From Rhodoluna limnophila (lineage in GTDB: Bacteria; Actinomycetota; Actinomycetes; Actinomycetales; Microbacteriaceae), in contig CAMCXL010000004.1 of assembly GCA_945883505.1 (NCBI GenBank), positions 62,001 to 126,000 on the forward strand: a stretch of 64,000 nucleotides of DNA. Direction: 5' to 3'. Positions within the stretch are counted from its first letter, which is position 1; each line of letters starts with the position of its first letter. The notes beneath the pieces were generated by a model. That model had not been told where the DNA came from. It was given only the letters and a program-made list of their open reading frames with translations, and ran no database searches. Position numbers and translations under genes: made by a program. Positions 43,627-54,232 of the stretch are shown in pieces.

Positions 43627-43660
43627 TAAAACCCCAAGCCGTTTAGGGCTTGGGGTTTTA
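43627..43660 (-). terminator. Intrinsic terminator downstream of groES
   Basis: TAAAACCCCAAGCC-gtttag-GGCTTGGGGTTTTA, perfect 14-bp stem. Confidence 0.9.
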
Positions 43661-43673
43661 TAAAAGTAATTAC

Positions 43674-43970
43674 TTACTTTGTGACAATCGCTAGCACATC
43701 ACGAGCTGATAGCACGAGGTAGTCCTCGCCGCCATACTTTAGCTCGGTGCCGCCATACTTCGAGAAGATGACCTTGTCGCCAACTGAAACGTCAACCGGA
43801 ATGCGGTTGCCCTTGTCGTCAACGCGACCTGGACCAACTGCAACAACCTCGGCCTCCTGTGGCTTCTCCTGAGCGGTGTCTGGAATTACCAGACCAGATG
43901 CTGTTACCTGCTCGGCAGCCATTGGGCGGACAACAATACGATCTTCAAGCGGCTTGATTGAAACCGACAT
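43674..43970 (-). CDS. groES: Co-chaperonin GroES
   Basis: [44 protein letters not shown]. Confidence 0.97.
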   Translation of the reverse strand: MSVSIKPLEDRIVVRPMAAEQVTASGLVIPDTAQEKPQEAEVVAVGPGRVDDKGNRIPVDVSVGDKVIFSKYGGTELKYGGEDYLVLSARDVLAIVTK

Positions 43971-44007
43971 TATGACCTCTTCTTCGTTTGAGTAAGTTTT
44001 TAGGTGA

Positions 44008-44034
44008 TTAGCAGACTCGAGGTGAGAGTGCTAA
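44008..44034. promoter_or_regulatory. CIRCE (HrcA) operator upstream of groES, left arm degenerate
   Basis: TTAGCAGAC-N9-GAGTGCTAA against consensus TTAGCACTC-N9-GAGTGCTAA. Confidence 0.8.
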
Positions 44035-44093
44035 CTAGAACATTAGCACGGCCGGAGGCCAAAGCCCAAGGCGGTGCTTGGTACCCTCGATAA

Positions 44094-45296
44094 ATGGAGC
44101 GCGAGGACTTTATAAGGCTTGCCGACGGGGCAGGTCAGGCCCTATTGGCCCAGATTGACTACTCCTCGACAACCGATGTCGTTGCCCTGGTCTCCAAGCT
44201 CAGGTCCCAGGGCCACGACCCCGCCACGGTGGCTGCCGTTCTAACCCAGGCCAAGCTTCGAAAAAGAGCGGTGGCCAAATTCGGAGAATTTGCCTCCCAG
44301 ATGCTCTTTACCGAAGCAGGCCTCGAGCAGGCCTCGAGGCTCAAGGTCGCGGCCCTCCACGCTGGCCGGTTTCGATCCGCTTCAATCAAGCAGGTGGCAG
44401 ATCTAGGCTGCGGCATCGGAGCCGAATCAATGGCCCTTGCCTCACTGGGGATAGAAGTTAAGGCTTTTGAAATTGACGAGGTCACGGCAGCTGTTGCCAC
44501 CTATAACCTCGCCCCCTTTGAGAACGCCTCGGTTGAAATAGCCGATGTTGAAACTCTCGATCTTTCAGGCTTCGAAGCGCTCTATTTTGACCCTGCCAGA
44601 AGAGAGCTGCACGGTCCAAAGAAATCAACCACCCAGAGACATTTTGACCCAGCCAATTTCTCACCGAACTACAACTTCGTACTCGCGCAAGCTCAATTAA
44701 AACCATCCGGAATCAAATTGGGTCCAGGTCACGACAAAAAACAGATCCCGGTCAATTGTGAGGCGCAGTGGATTTCTGCTGAAGGAGACCTTGTTGAACT
44801 TGGTCTTTGGTTTGGAAAATTAGCGCGCGAGAATATATCGCGCTCCGCGCTCTTGATTTCAGCTACCGGCCAACACGAAGTCTTTTCAGACCTTAGAGAA
44901 AGTCCCAACGCAGACCTTGCCGAACTTGGTGAGTATGTCTATGAGCCAGACAACGCCTTGATTCGATCTGGGCTCATGGCAGATTTCGCAAAACCACTTG
45001 GCCTAACTCTTATCAGTCCAGAGATTGCTTACCTGAGTTCGAATCAAAGAATTTCTTCCCCATGGCTCAAGGGATACAAAATAATTGACAATCTGGTTTT
45101 TGATCGCAAGAAACTCAAAGCCTACGTACGCGAAAACAACATTGGGATTTTGGAAATCAAAAAGCGCGGTAGTGATATTTCCCCCGAGGAGTTGCGCAAG
45201 CAACTATCACCCAAAGGGGAAGGCGCCGCCACTCTGATTGTTACCAGAGTGGGCGACGCCCACCGAGTGCTAGTCACTCAACCTATAAGTGACTGA
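44094..45296 (+). CDS. Class I SAM-dependent methyltransferase with THUMP-like C-terminal domain
   Basis: VADLGCGIGAESMALA motif I and DPARR motif. Confidence 0.85.
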   Translation: MEREDFIRLADGAGQALLAQIDYSSTTDVVALVSKLRSQGHDPATVAAVLTQAKLRKRAVAKFGEFASQMLFTEAGLEQASRLKVAALHAGRFRSASIKQVADLGCGIGAESMALASLGIEVKAFEIDEVTAAVATYNLAPFENASVEIADVETLDLSGFEALYFDPARRELHGPKKSTTQRHFDPANFSPNYNFVLAQAQLKPSGIKLGPGHDKKQIPVNCEAQWISAEGDLVELGLWFGKLARENISRSALLISATGQHEVFSDLRESPNADLAELGEYVYEPDNALIRSGLMADFAKPLGLTLISPEIAYLSSNQRISSPWLKGYKIIDNLVFDRKKLKAYVRENNIGILEIKKRGSDISPEELRKQLSPKGEGAATLIVTRVGDAHRVLVTQPISD

Positions 45297-45307
45297 TCCG
45301 CATATAA

Positions 45308-45631
45308 CTAGTCATCCCAGCCCATGCGGAACCTGCCCATGCCCATCTCGCCCAGCTCGCCCATGCCGTACTTACCCTGCAGGTAGGCTCCGGCGACGGT
45401 GAAGGCAACGCTTGCCAATACCCACAAAGCAATCGTGACGTAGCCAACGATTGTTCCAGCCAAGGCAAGGCCTCGACCTGACTCACCGGATTTTTTGATC
45501 TGGGTTAGGCCAACGTGACCGGTGATGATTGCCGCTACCGCTCCAATCGAGGTTAGAGCGGAGGCGATGGAAACTACCGCCAGGGTGTTTAGCTTGGTGA
45601 AATCGAACTTTTGGTTCTTTGTCTCAGCCAT
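45308..45631 (-). CDS. DUF4190-domain membrane protein
   Basis: LAVVSIASALTSIGAVAAIITGHVGLTQIKKSGESGRGLALAGTIVGYV. Confidence 0.82.
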   Translation of the reverse strand: MAETKNQKFDFTKLNTLAVVSIASALTSIGAVAAIITGHVGLTQIKKSGESGRGLALAGTIVGYVTIALWVLASVAFTVAGAYLQGKYGMGELGEMGMGRFRMGWDD

Positions 45632-45814
45632 GTGTGGCTCCTTCTTATGGTGGGGGTTTACCTATAGTCAGTTGACCACGGCAAGCTGGCTAAAGCTTGA
45701 GCTTCGGCTGGGAGCTTACTGAGAGGCGAGCTCAAAAGCCTGCTTGAGCCTTGATTCAAGAAAAGGGCCATAATTAGAGCTTCTAACCCTCAACCCTCTG
45801 GCAGGAGTAAAACG

Positions 45815-46087
45815 ATGTCCTCGATCAAAGGCCAAGTTCAGGTACTGGACCCCATCGGGCTCCACGCCAGACCCGCCAGCCAGATAGTCAAGCTGGTAAA
45901 GGAATCAGGCCTTGAGATCATGATTGGACGCGAGGGCCAAGAATTTGCCAAAGCCAACTCAGCCCTTCGCATGATGGCGCTAAAAATCTCAACCGGTGAA
46001 ACCCTAACCGTGGAAGTTCCAACCCAAGACCAGGGCCTTGCCGATGGCATCATCGAACAAATTCAACACTTCCTAAAGGGCGAATAA
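45815..46087 (+). CDS. ptsH: Phosphocarrier protein HPr
   Basis: DPIGLHARPASQIV active-site His15 motif. Confidence 0.95.
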   Translation: MSSIKGQVQVLDPIGLHARPASQIVKLVKESGLEIMIGREGQEFAKANSALRMMALKISTGETLTVEVPTQDQGLADGIIEQIQHFLKGE

Positions 46088-46088
46088 A

Positions 46089-47714
46089 TTGGCAGCTGCC
46101 AAAGGTGCAATCCTCAAAGGCCTCGGCGTCGGATTAGTTTCGGCGGTGGGTGATGTTCTGGTTATTAAGCAGACTCAGCCGCTACCTGCCTGGACTAAGT
46201 CCACCAAGACTAAAGAACAAGAACTTACCGAACTTCGTTCGGCAATTGATTTTGTTAGTGGAACTCTCGACGAACTAGGTGCCAAAGCCGGTGGAACAAG
46301 TGCCGAGATATTCGAAGCACTAAAGATGCTTTTAGAAGACGAAGAACTTTTTGATGTTGCCACCGCAAACATCGAGGACGGCTGGTCCGCAGCAGCAGCA
46401 ATTGGAAAAGCAGTTGATGAGTTTTCAGAACTGCTTGGAGGAGATCCAACCTTTGAAGAACGAGTTGCCGACTTCCAAGATCTATCAAAAAGAGTTCAGG
46501 CCAGAATTGCCGGAATAGAAATGTCTCTTTCTATTCCTGCAACCGGTCGGATTGTTTTGGTGGGCGAGGATTTCTCGCCCGCCGACACCGCGCAGTTCAC
46601 CGATGCCGTGGTGGGAGTAATCACCTATAAGGGTGGCCCCACTTCACACACCGCAATCATCTGTCGATCCAAGTCAATTGCAGCGGTAGTTTCTTGCCCC
46701 GAGGCTACAGCGCTCGAATCCGGCGATCGAGTACTAGTTGACCCAGTAGGTGATCGAGTTGTGGTGAGCGATGATCAATCCCTTGCCACTAAATCGATTG
46801 ACTTTGTTGCCATAAACGAAGAGCCACTTATTCCAGTTCGGGCCAACATCGGATCTTTAGAGGACGCCAAGGCAGCCAGCCAAACCAGGGCCAACGGAGT
46901 TGGCCTATTCAGAACAGAGCTTTTATACCTTTCTGCCAAGACCGAACCAACCATCGAGGAACAAGTTGCCAGTTATACCGAGATTCTAAAATCAGCCCCG
47001 AAGGGTCCGATCGTAGTTAGAACCATCGATGCCGGAAGCGATAAGCCGGTGCCGTTTTTGAACATGCCCGCCGAGGAAAACCCTTCCCTTGGGGTTCGCG
47101 GCTATCGACTGATTGCTGATCACCGGGGCTTCATTGAATCTCAGCTAAAAGCTATAGAGCAAGCCCGAGCTGCCTCCGGCCGCGAAGTGTGGGTGATGGC
47201 GCCCATGATCGCAACCGCCGAGGAAGCTAGGGACTTTAGCGACCTGGCGCGTTCAATTGGTAAATACAAAGTCGGAATCATGGTCGAGACTCCCTCGATT
47301 GCGCTGATTGTGGACCAACTGGGTGGAATCGTGGACTTCGTTTCGGTTGGAACCAATGACTTATCGCAGTACCTATTTGCTGCCGACCGGATGAACCCAT
47401 CGCTTGGGGCGCTACTAAATCACTGGCAGCCGGCGCTGATAAAGTCCCTGGCAAGAATTGCCTCGGGGGCTAGCTCGGCTGGCATCACATCCGGAGTCTG
47501 TGGGGAGAGTGCATCTGATCCAGCCTTTGCGGTTGTGCTGGCGGGGCTTGGAATTGAATCGGTTAGCGCCTCTAAGTCCCAGGTCACCGAAGTCCATAAC
47601 GCGCTATCCTCGCTATCACTTTCCGACGCCAAAGAAATAGCCAACGAGGTTTTGAAACAAACCACCGCTGAAGCGGCCAAAGCCACCGCACTTTCTGAAA
47701 TAGCCAAGCGATAG
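46089..47714 (+). CDS. ptsI: PTS enzyme I (TTG start)
   Basis: GGPTSHTAIICRS phospho-His motif, GVGLFRTELLYL, SVGTNDLSQYLFAADR. Confidence 0.96.
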   Translation: MAAAKGAILKGLGVGLVSAVGDVLVIKQTQPLPAWTKSTKTKEQELTELRSAIDFVSGTLDELGAKAGGTSAEIFEALKMLLEDEELFDVATANIEDGWSAAAAIGKAVDEFSELLGGDPTFEERVADFQDLSKRVQARIAGIEMSLSIPATGRIVLVGEDFSPADTAQFTDAVVGVITYKGGPTSHTAIICRSKSIAAVVSCPEATALESGDRVLVDPVGDRVVVSDDQSLATKSIDFVAINEEPLIPVRANIGSLEDAKAASQTRANGVGLFRTELLYLSAKTEPTIEEQVASYTEILKSAPKGPIVVRTIDAGSDKPVPFLNMPAEENPSLGVRGYRLIADHRGFIESQLKAIEQARAASGREVWVMAPMIATAEEARDFSDLARSIGKYKVGIMVETPSIALIVDQLGGIVDFVSVGTNDLSQYLFAADRMNPSLGALLNHWQPALIKSLARIASGASSAGITSGVCGESASDPAFAVVLAGLGIESVSASKSQVTEVHNALSSLSLSDAKEIANEVLKQTTAEAAKATALSEIAKR

Positions 47715-47717
47715 CTG

Positions 47718-48329
47718 ATGGAACTAACCAACTGGCTCATTTATTTTGCGGCTGTCTTGGGCCTTACCCTGACCCCTGGTCCAAACGGATTACTGGCCCT
47801 GACCCACGGTGCCATCTTCGGAAGTAGAAAAACCATCGCGACTATCTTGGGTGGATCGGTTGGCTTTGCAACAGTAATTGGACTTTCGATGTTTGGAATC
47901 GGAGCACTGCTTGCAGCTTCAGCTCAACTACTTATTGTGATGAAGTTTCTTGGAGGCGCTTACCTGATCTGGTTGGGTATCCAGGTTTGGCGCTCACCCT
48001 CCCTTGGCGATACCAGCCCCAAAGCAGTAAGCGATGTCTCGAGCGCTTCATTGTTTAGGCAGGGAGCACTAGCGGCTCTGACAAACCCGAAGGGTATTTT
48101 GTTTTTTGTTGCCTTCTTGCCGCAGTTTATCGATCCAGCAATTTCACTGATTACCCAATTTGTTGTTATGGCAGCAACTTTTGTTGTGATCGAGTTTATC
48201 TACGAGTACGTGGTGGCATCGCTTGCCAACAGAATCAAGCCCTGGCTTGCCAAATTTGGTAAGAAAGTAAACCGCGTCTTTGGTGGAATCTTTATGGCAA
48301 TCGGCGTTGCCCTGCCGCTTCGCGGCTAG
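47718..48329 (+). CDS. LysE-family amino-acid exporter
   Basis: [29 protein letters not shown] and [11 protein letters not shown] motifs. Confidence 0.9.
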   Translation: MELTNWLIYFAAVLGLTLTPGPNGLLALTHGAIFGSRKTIATILGGSVGFATVIGLSMFGIGALLAASAQLLIVMKFLGGAYLIWLGIQVWRSPSLGDTSPKAVSDVSSASLFRQGALAALTNPKGILFFVAFLPQFIDPAISLITQFVVMAATFVVIEFIYEYVVASLANRIKPWLAKFGKKVNRVFGGIFMAIGVALPLRG

Positions 48330-49813
48330 ATAGCAAGCGTCGAATAAACCCCAAAGCCAAGCTCGCTTGGCGCCTCGCCGGCCATAATCTTTTGAGCCGC
48401 GAGCGAGGCAATCATGGCACCGTTATCGGTGCAGAGCGAAAAGGCTGGAATTCGAAGCTCGATGCCAGCCTCCTGGCACCTTGCAGCTGCCACCTCGCGA
48501 AGCCTGGCATTGGCCACAACTCCCCCTCCAAGAATGAGCCTTGGCACATTGTTATCAAGGCAGGCGTTGATGGCCTTGGTCACCAAGACATCAACCACCG
48601 CTTCGCGGAATGAGGCTGCGATGTCTGGGACGAAGACCTTCTCGCCCTTGGACTCGGCAAGCTCAACGTGCCTTGCAACAGCTGTCTTGAGTCCTGAAAA
48701 ACTGAAGTTATAGCGGTGCTTGTCCTGGTCCTTGGGCAGGGTAAGACCCCTTGGGAACCTAACGGCCTTGGGGTCACCTTCTTTGCTAACCCGGTCAATC
48801 TCTGGTCCACCGGGGTAGCTAAGACCTAGGACTCTGGCGATCTTGTCGAATGCTTCACCAGCTGCGTCATCAATTGTTTCACCGAGTAGCTCAACATCGT
48901 TGAGTAGATCTCTAACCAAAAGCAGAGAAGTGTGACCACCGGAAACCAAAAGCGCAACTGTTGGGGTTTCTAGTCTGCCGCGCTCCAAAACATCAACTGC
49001 AACGTGGGCGACCAGGTGATTCACAGCGTAGATCGGTTTATCGATTGCAACAGCCAGGGCCTTGGCCGCTCCAACACCAACCATTAGTGCTCCTGCAAGA
49101 CCCGGACCGTTGGTTACGGCAACCGCATCTATTTCGTTGATTGATAAACCAGCATCGTGCAGCGCTTTTTGTAAAGTGGCCTCCAGTGCCTCGAGATGAG
49201 CACGCGCTGCAATTTCTGGCACCACACCACCAAATCTTGCATGCTGGTCCATCGAAGAAGAAATCACGTTGGCTAGAAGTGTGGTTCCTCGAACGATACC
49301 AATACCGGTTTCGTCGCAGCTGGTTTCAATCCCAAGTACCACCGGTTCTTGTAGTCCTTGGACGCTTAAGGCAAGTCGCATAACCAAAGCTGCAACACCG
49401 TCTGGTTGATAATACTTTTCACGTCTATCAATAACTACAAAGCCGAGCGATTCGTAAAGTTTTTGCGGTGCGGTTTTGTCCTCACGAACTTCCAAATACA
49501 GCTCACTTGCTCCAAGTTGAATCGCCTGCGCAATAAGTTTTTCCATTAGCTCGTGGCCAATGCCGCGACGCCTTAGGCTCTCATCCACCGCGATGGTTTG
49601 AATATCTGCCGAGCTAGCGCTTTTGACTTTACTTAGTCCGGCGTAGCCAACAATCTTCTCGTCTAGGTAAGCAACAAGATAAAAGGTATGCGGGGCTAAT
49701 AGCTCAGCCCGCATTGTGGGCTTGGACCAGGAGTCTCTCCCAAAGCTCAATTTCTCCAGCGCCATTATGAATTCCAGATCGGCCTCGGTGGCGGGCCTAA
49801 TTTGATGACTCAT
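48326..49813 (-). CDS. tsaD: Fusion protein: N-terminal RimI-type N-acetyltransferase and C-terminal TsaD tRNA threonylcarbamoyltransferase
   Basis: GNAT domain ([26 protein letters not shown]) joined in frame to [16 protein letters not shown]...[10 protein letters not shown]. Confidence 0.92.
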   Translation of the reverse strand: MSHQIRPATEADLEFIMALEKLSFGRDSWSKPTMRAELLAPHTFYLVAYLDEKIVGYAGLSKVKSASSADIQTIAVDESLRRRGIGHELMEKLIAQAIQLGASELYLEVREDKTAPQKLYESLGFVVIDRREKYYQPDGVAALVMRLALSVQGLQEPVVLGIETSCDETGIGIVRGTTLLANVISSSMDQHARFGGVVPEIAARAHLEALEATLQKALHDAGLSINEIDAVAVTNGPGLAGALMVGVGAAKALAVAIDKPIYAVNHLVAHVAVDVLERGRLETPTVALLVSGGHTSLLLVRDLLNDVELLGETIDDAAGEAFDKIARVLGLSYPGGPEIDRVSKEGDPKAVRFPRGLTLPKDQDKHRYNFSFSGLKTAVARHVELAESKGEKVFVPDIAASFREAVVDVLVTKAINACLDNNVPRLILGGGVVANARLREVAAARCQEAGIELRIPAFSLCTDNGAMIASLAAQKIMAGEAPSELGFGVYSTLAI

Positions 49814-50439
49814 CCGCTTACCTTCTTGCCCTTAGCTGGAATCGCATCCGGAGCTCTCAGGTAATTCGCCAGAACTTGTGATTCCAAGGTGCCGCCAGCC
49901 AGCTGGGCCAGGGCCAAAAGCCCAATGTTTGAGGCCTTGATCGAACCGGTGACGGTTTTGTAATTCGTTCCCGAGGCCAAAAGCTCAGCTTCTAAATCAG
50001 CTTGCTTTTTTACCCCTGGTCCCAAAATTACCTTCGGTTCACCATGCTTGGTCTTTTCGTGGAACAAAGCGAAGTAAACCTCGGATCTTCTGGCGTCGGT
50101 CAATATAAGAGTCGGCTCATCAAGGGGTTCTAAAAAGGCAATCGCCGAAAGCGATGACACTCCAAAGATCGGAACCTGGACGCCTTCTGCGAATAACTTG
50201 GCGGCAGCAATTCCAACTCGAAGACCGGTAAAAGGTGCTGGCCCAACACCAACTGCAACTGCCGTTACATCGGAAGATTTCTTTCCGGCCTTAGCTAAAG
50301 CCTCAGCAAGTAGCATGCCGATGTGCTCGGCATGCTGCATTGAATTATCTTCGTATAGTTCACTGACAACTTTTCCATCCACCAATACCGCAACAGCCGT
50401 TCCGCTACTTGTGTCAATTGCCAAAAGCACCTGCGTCAT
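49810..50439 (-). CDS. tsaB: tRNA threonylcarbamoyladenosine biosynthesis protein TsaB
   Basis: [36 protein letters not shown]. Confidence 0.94.
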   Translation of the reverse strand: MTQVLLAIDTSSGTAVAVLVDGKVVSELYEDNSMQHAEHIGMLLAEALAKAGKKSSDVTAVAVGVGPAPFTGLRVGIAAAKLFAEGVQVPIFGVSSLSAIAFLEPLDEPTLILTDARRSEVYFALFHEKTKHGEPKVILGPGVKKQADLEAELLASGTNYKTVTGSIKASNIGLLALAQLAGGTLESQVLANYLRAPDAIPAKGKKVSG

Positions 50440-50912
50440 TTGGTTTCTCCCAAAAAATCCCTCGGGTCCGTAAATCGCCCGGTACCTAAAATGCTTATGG
50501 TGCGAAGATCGGTTTGCAAATCTCTTTCGATGTTTATCTCCAACATTGACTCAGCTAAGCCTTCGGCGTAGCCACTTCCCCACTCAATAACGCAAATGCT
50601 TCCCGCGTAGTCAATATCTAGATCATCAAGCTCGGCAGGCGAGGAAAGTCGGTAGGCATCGATGTGGTGAAAAGGTGTTCCAGATTCCGTCGCGTGAGTC
50701 CTTGCAATCAAAAATGTTGGCGAAGAAATATTTCCTTGGGCGCCAGCGCCTTCACCAATTCCCCTAGTAAGGGTGGTCTTGCCCGCGCCAAGTGGTCCGT
50801 TCAAAGATAGAAGATCTCCGGCAATAAGAGCTGATCCGAGTCGAACACCAATTTCGTGCATCTGGTGCTCGGTAGCAATTTCAATTACCAGTGCAGCGTT
50901 ATCGCTGCTCAC
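50436..50912 (-). CDS. tsaE: tRNA threonylcarbamoyladenosine biosynthesis ATPase TsaE
   Basis: LNGPLGAGKTTLTRGIGEGAGAQGNISSPTFLI, HIDAYRL. Confidence 0.95.
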   Translation of the reverse strand: MSSDNAALVIEIATEHQMHEIGVRLGSALIAGDLLSLNGPLGAGKTTLTRGIGEGAGAQGNISSPTFLIARTHATESGTPFHHIDAYRLSSPAELDDLDIDYAGSICVIEWGSGYAEGLAESMLEINIERDLQTDLRTISILGTGRFTDPRDFLGETK

Positions 50913-52006
50913 CGAAATACCCGCCTAGCCCGTCCACCGATTCGGGTCACGATCTCGTAGTTGATGGTTCCGGCTGCATCGGCTAATTCCTCGGCGGTTG
51001 GCTCACCTTTTTTGGCATCGCCAAAAATAACTACCTCGTCACCGACTTTGACGCTATCGCTTCCAACATCCAAGACAAACTGGTCCATTGCTACGCGAGC
51101 AAGAATCGGATACCGCTTACCGTTTAGCAAAACGCTGGCTTTACCGGTTGCAATCCTTGGCATTCCTTCGGCGTAGCCAAATGGCACAAGTACCAGCGTT
51201 GTGGCCGCTTTGGTTTTGTGAAGGTAGCCATAGCTGACCCCGTGACCGGCTGGAACTTGCTTCACGAAGACAACCTCTGAGCTAACCCGCATCGCCGGAA
51301 CCAAGCCAAAGCTTGCTGCCTGGGTATCCGGGTTTGGATCTAAACCGTAGAGAGCAATGCCGACTCGAACCATATCCAGATGGGTCTTTTTGTAATTCAA
51401 AGTTGCGCCAGAGGCAGCCAAGTGACGGTATTCGAAGTTTGCACCAAGCTCTGAAGCTTTACTAACGGCTGATTCAAAAACGGCCAGCTGATCCATATCG
51501 TCTTTTTCGCTAGTTCCAGAAAGGTGACTAAAGACACCAACTAGTTTCACCAAGCCAGCTGCTTCTAGCTCTACCGCCTTGGCAATAACCTTTGGCCAAT
51601 CGGCAAGCGCTGCTCCATTTCGACCAAGACCGGTGTCTACCTTGAGGTGAATTTTTGCTGGAGAAGTTTTTGCAGCAGCAGAGGCCACCAGCTCCAGACC
51701 CCCAACAGTTGAAAGTCCAATCTGGATATCATTTTTGATTGCGGAGGCAAAGTCGGTGTTTTTCCCATGCAGCCAGGCCATAAGTGGTGATTTGATGCCG
51801 GCTGCGCGAATAAGTTGTGCTTCTTCTAGGTCAGCGGTGGCCAACATGTCCACGTTTATTGATTCTAGTTTCTTCGAAACCTCAATCATGCCGTGACCAA
51901 ACGCGTCTGCTTTAACCGTCGCCATCACTTTGGCGTCCGTTAAGGATTTCAGAGTTTTGTAATTTGCGGCAATGGCCTCAAGGTTTATCTCTATAGTTCT
52001 CATCAT
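50909..52006 (-). CDS. alr: Alanine racemase
   Basis: MATVKADAFGHGM PLP motif, MDQFVLDVG, RIGGRARR. Confidence 0.94.
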   Translation of the reverse strand: MMRTIEINLEAIAANYKTLKSLTDAKVMATVKADAFGHGMIEVSKKLESINVDMLATADLEEAQLIRAAGIKSPLMAWLHGKNTDFASAIKNDIQIGLSTVGGLELVASAAAKTSPAKIHLKVDTGLGRNGAALADWPKVIAKAVELEAAGLVKLVGVFSHLSGTSEKDDMDQLAVFESAVSKASELGANFEYRHLAASGATLNYKKTHLDMVRVGIALYGLDPNPDTQAASFGLVPAMRVSSEVVFVKQVPAGHGVSYGYLHKTKAATTLVLVPFGYAEGMPRIATGKASVLLNGKRYPILARVAMDQFVLDVGSDSVKVGDEVVIFGDAKKGEPTAEELADAAGTINYEIVTRIGGRARRVFR

Positions 52007-52356
52007 GAACCCTCTGCAATCACATACGCTACGGCCATGCCGCCATCGTGACTCAGGGAAAGGTGAAGGTTGGCAATACCTTTTTCAGAAACTGTTGTTT
52101 TGCTTTGGCCGCTTAGCTCAAAGCCTGGCTTGCCAAATTCGTCCTTTGTGATTTCGACTTCCTGAAAGGATAACCCTTGAGCTTTGCCGACCGCTTTCAT
52201 TAGGGCTTCCTTGGCCGCGAAGCGCGCAGCCAGCGAATAGCCATTGAGGGATTTTTCACCGTCGGTGAAAAGACGGTCTTTGAGTTTTGGAGTGTTTTCA
52301 ATCGCCGTTTCGAATCTGGCGACATCGACTAGGTCGACCCCGATTCCAAGAATCAT
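52003..52356 (-). CDS. acpS: Holo-ACP synthase
   Basis: ILGIGVDLVDVARFE and AARFAAKEALMKAVG motifs. Confidence 0.94.
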   Translation of the reverse strand: MILGIGVDLVDVARFETAIENTPKLKDRLFTDGEKSLNGYSLAARFAAKEALMKAVGKAQGLSFQEVEITKDEFGKPGFELSGQSKTTVSEKGIANLHLSLSHDGGMAVAYVIAEGS

Positions 52357-54203
52357 TACTCGACCGTGACCGACTTAGCCAAGTTCCTAGGCTGATCAAC
52401 ATCTAGCCCCTTGGCGTTGGCAAGCTCCATCGCAAACATCTGAAGCGGTATCACGGTCAGGACAGCAGCCATCAGCCAGTTGGTGGCAGGCACAAACCAA
52501 ACGTTCTCGGCGTATTTGGCTACCTCTTTATCGCCTTGCTCGGCTATCGCGATAACCTTGGCTCCGCGAGCCTTAATCTCCTGAATGTTGGAAATCACCT
52601 TCGGGTGCAGCGGGTCCTTAGGTGAAGGCAAGATCACAATCACCGGTTGATCTTGCTCTATCAAAGCAATCGGTCCGTGCTTTAGTTCTCCGGCGGCAAA
52701 TCCCTCGGCGTGGATATAGGCGAGCTCCTTGAGCTTTAGAGCGCCCTCCATTGCAACCGGGAACCCAACGTTTCTTCCCAAAAATAACACTGTTCTGACA
52801 TCGGCCATCTGCTTGGCCAATTGGGTTACCTGTCCCAAAGAATCCAAAACCTCGGTGACTTTAGCTGGCAGCTTAAGTAGCTCTTTACCAAGCTCGGACA
52901 GCTCTTTGGCAGTCATGGACTTTCTTCCTGCCGATAGATGAAGTGCCAGCAAATACACCGCAGTCATTTGGGCGGTGAGGGCCTTGGTGGATGCAACCGC
53001 AACCTCGGGACCGGCGTGGGTATAGATCACGGCATCTGATTCGCGAGCCAAGGTTGCGCCCTGGGTATTACAGATCGCCAAAACTTTGGCGCCCTGCTCC
53101 TTGGCATAACGGGTTGCCATCAGGGTGTCCATGGTTTCACCGGACTGGCTGATTGCAACAATCAGGGTGTTCGAAGTCAAAATTGGATCGCGGTAGCGAA
53201 ATTCATGAGCTAGCTCAACCGAAACTGGAATCTTCGCCCACTTCTCGACTGCGTACTTGGCAATCTCGCCGGCATAGCTGGCTGTTCCGCAGGCAACAAC
53301 AATGATGCGATCGATTGCCATCAAATCCTTGGTGTCTAATCCGTCCACCTCGGGAAGAGTGATCATGCCCTCGGAGTTGATGCGCCCCATCAGCGTGTCA
53401 GCAACTGCCTGAGGCTGGTCAGCAATTTCCTTGGCCATGAATGATGGCCAGCCACCCTTGGAAGCTTGAGATGCATCCCAGTCGATGGTGAACTCTTTTG
53501 AAGAAACTTTCTTGCCGTCAAAACCTTGGATCTCAACGCCCTCTGGTCGCAAGATAACAATCTCATCTTGGCCCACTGAGATCGCCCGCTTGGTGTGCTC
53601 AACAAAAGCTGCGACGTCGGAGCCTAGGAAGTTCTCCCCAACCCCCAGACCAACAACCAAAGGAGCATTCTTTCGAGCTGCCAGAATCAGATCCGGGAAG
53701 TCCTCGTGAATCACCAAAATGGTAAATGCGCCGTGCAGCCGATTTACCACTTTGCCAAAAGCAGAGACCAAGTCTTTTGAGGCTTCGAATTCTTTTGCGA
53801 TCAGGTGAGCTGCAACCTCGGAGTCGGTTTCGCTAGCAAAGCTCACACCGGAATCCAGAAGTTCTTGCTTGAGTTCGGAAAAGTTCTCGATTATCCCGTT
53901 GTGGATTAGGGCGAGCTTATTGGCCTTGCCACCAAGGTGTGGGTGAGCATTCTGATCGGTTGGAGCACCGTGGGTTGCCCAGCGGGTGTGACCGATGCCG
54001 ATTCTGGAGTCAGCGATTGGGTGAGCCTCGATGTCGGCAACCAGGTTATCTAGCTTGCCGGCTTTTTTGCGAGTGGCCAGTGTTCCACCACTTATTACCG
54101 AGATACCAGCTGAGTCGTAGCCTCGATACTCCAGACGACGCAAACCACCCAGGAGAACTTCCTGGGTTGATTTAGGTCCTACGTAGCCAACGATTCCGCA
54201 CAC
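52356..54203 (-). CDS. glmS: Glutamine-fructose-6-phosphate aminotransferase (isomerizing)
   Basis: MCGIVGYVG nucleophile, two SIS domains, DVDQPRNLAKSVTVE C-terminus. Confidence 0.97.
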   Translation of the reverse strand: MCGIVGYVGPKSTQEVLLGGLRRLEYRGYDSAGISVISGGTLATRKKAGKLDNLVADIEAHPIADSRIGIGHTRWATHGAPTDQNAHPHLGGKANKLALIHNGIIENFSELKQELLDSGVSFASETDSEVAAHLIAKEFEASKDLVSAFGKVVNRLHGAFTILVIHEDFPDLILAARKNAPLVVGLGVGENFLGSDVAAFVEHTKRAISVGQDEIVILRPEGVEIQGFDGKKVSSKEFTIDWDASQASKGGWPSFMAKEIADQPQAVADTLMGRINSEGMITLPEVDGLDTKDLMAIDRIIVVACGTASYAGEIAKYAVEKWAKIPVSVELAHEFRYRDPILTSNTLIVAISQSGETMDTLMATRYAKEQGAKVLAICNTQGATLARESDAVIYTHAGPEVAVASTKALTAQMTAVYLLALHLSAGRKSMTAKELSELGKELLKLPAKVTEVLDSLGQVTQLAKQMADVRTVLFLGRNVGFPVAMEGALKLKELAYIHAEGFAAGELKHGPIALIEQDQPVIVILPSPKDPLHPKVISNIQEIKARGAKVIAIAEQGDKEVAKYAENVWFVPATNWLMAAVLTVIPLQMFAMELANAKGLDVDQPRNLAKSVTVE

Positions 54204-54232
54204 CCTACTAATTTACGGCAGAATGGCTTGTT

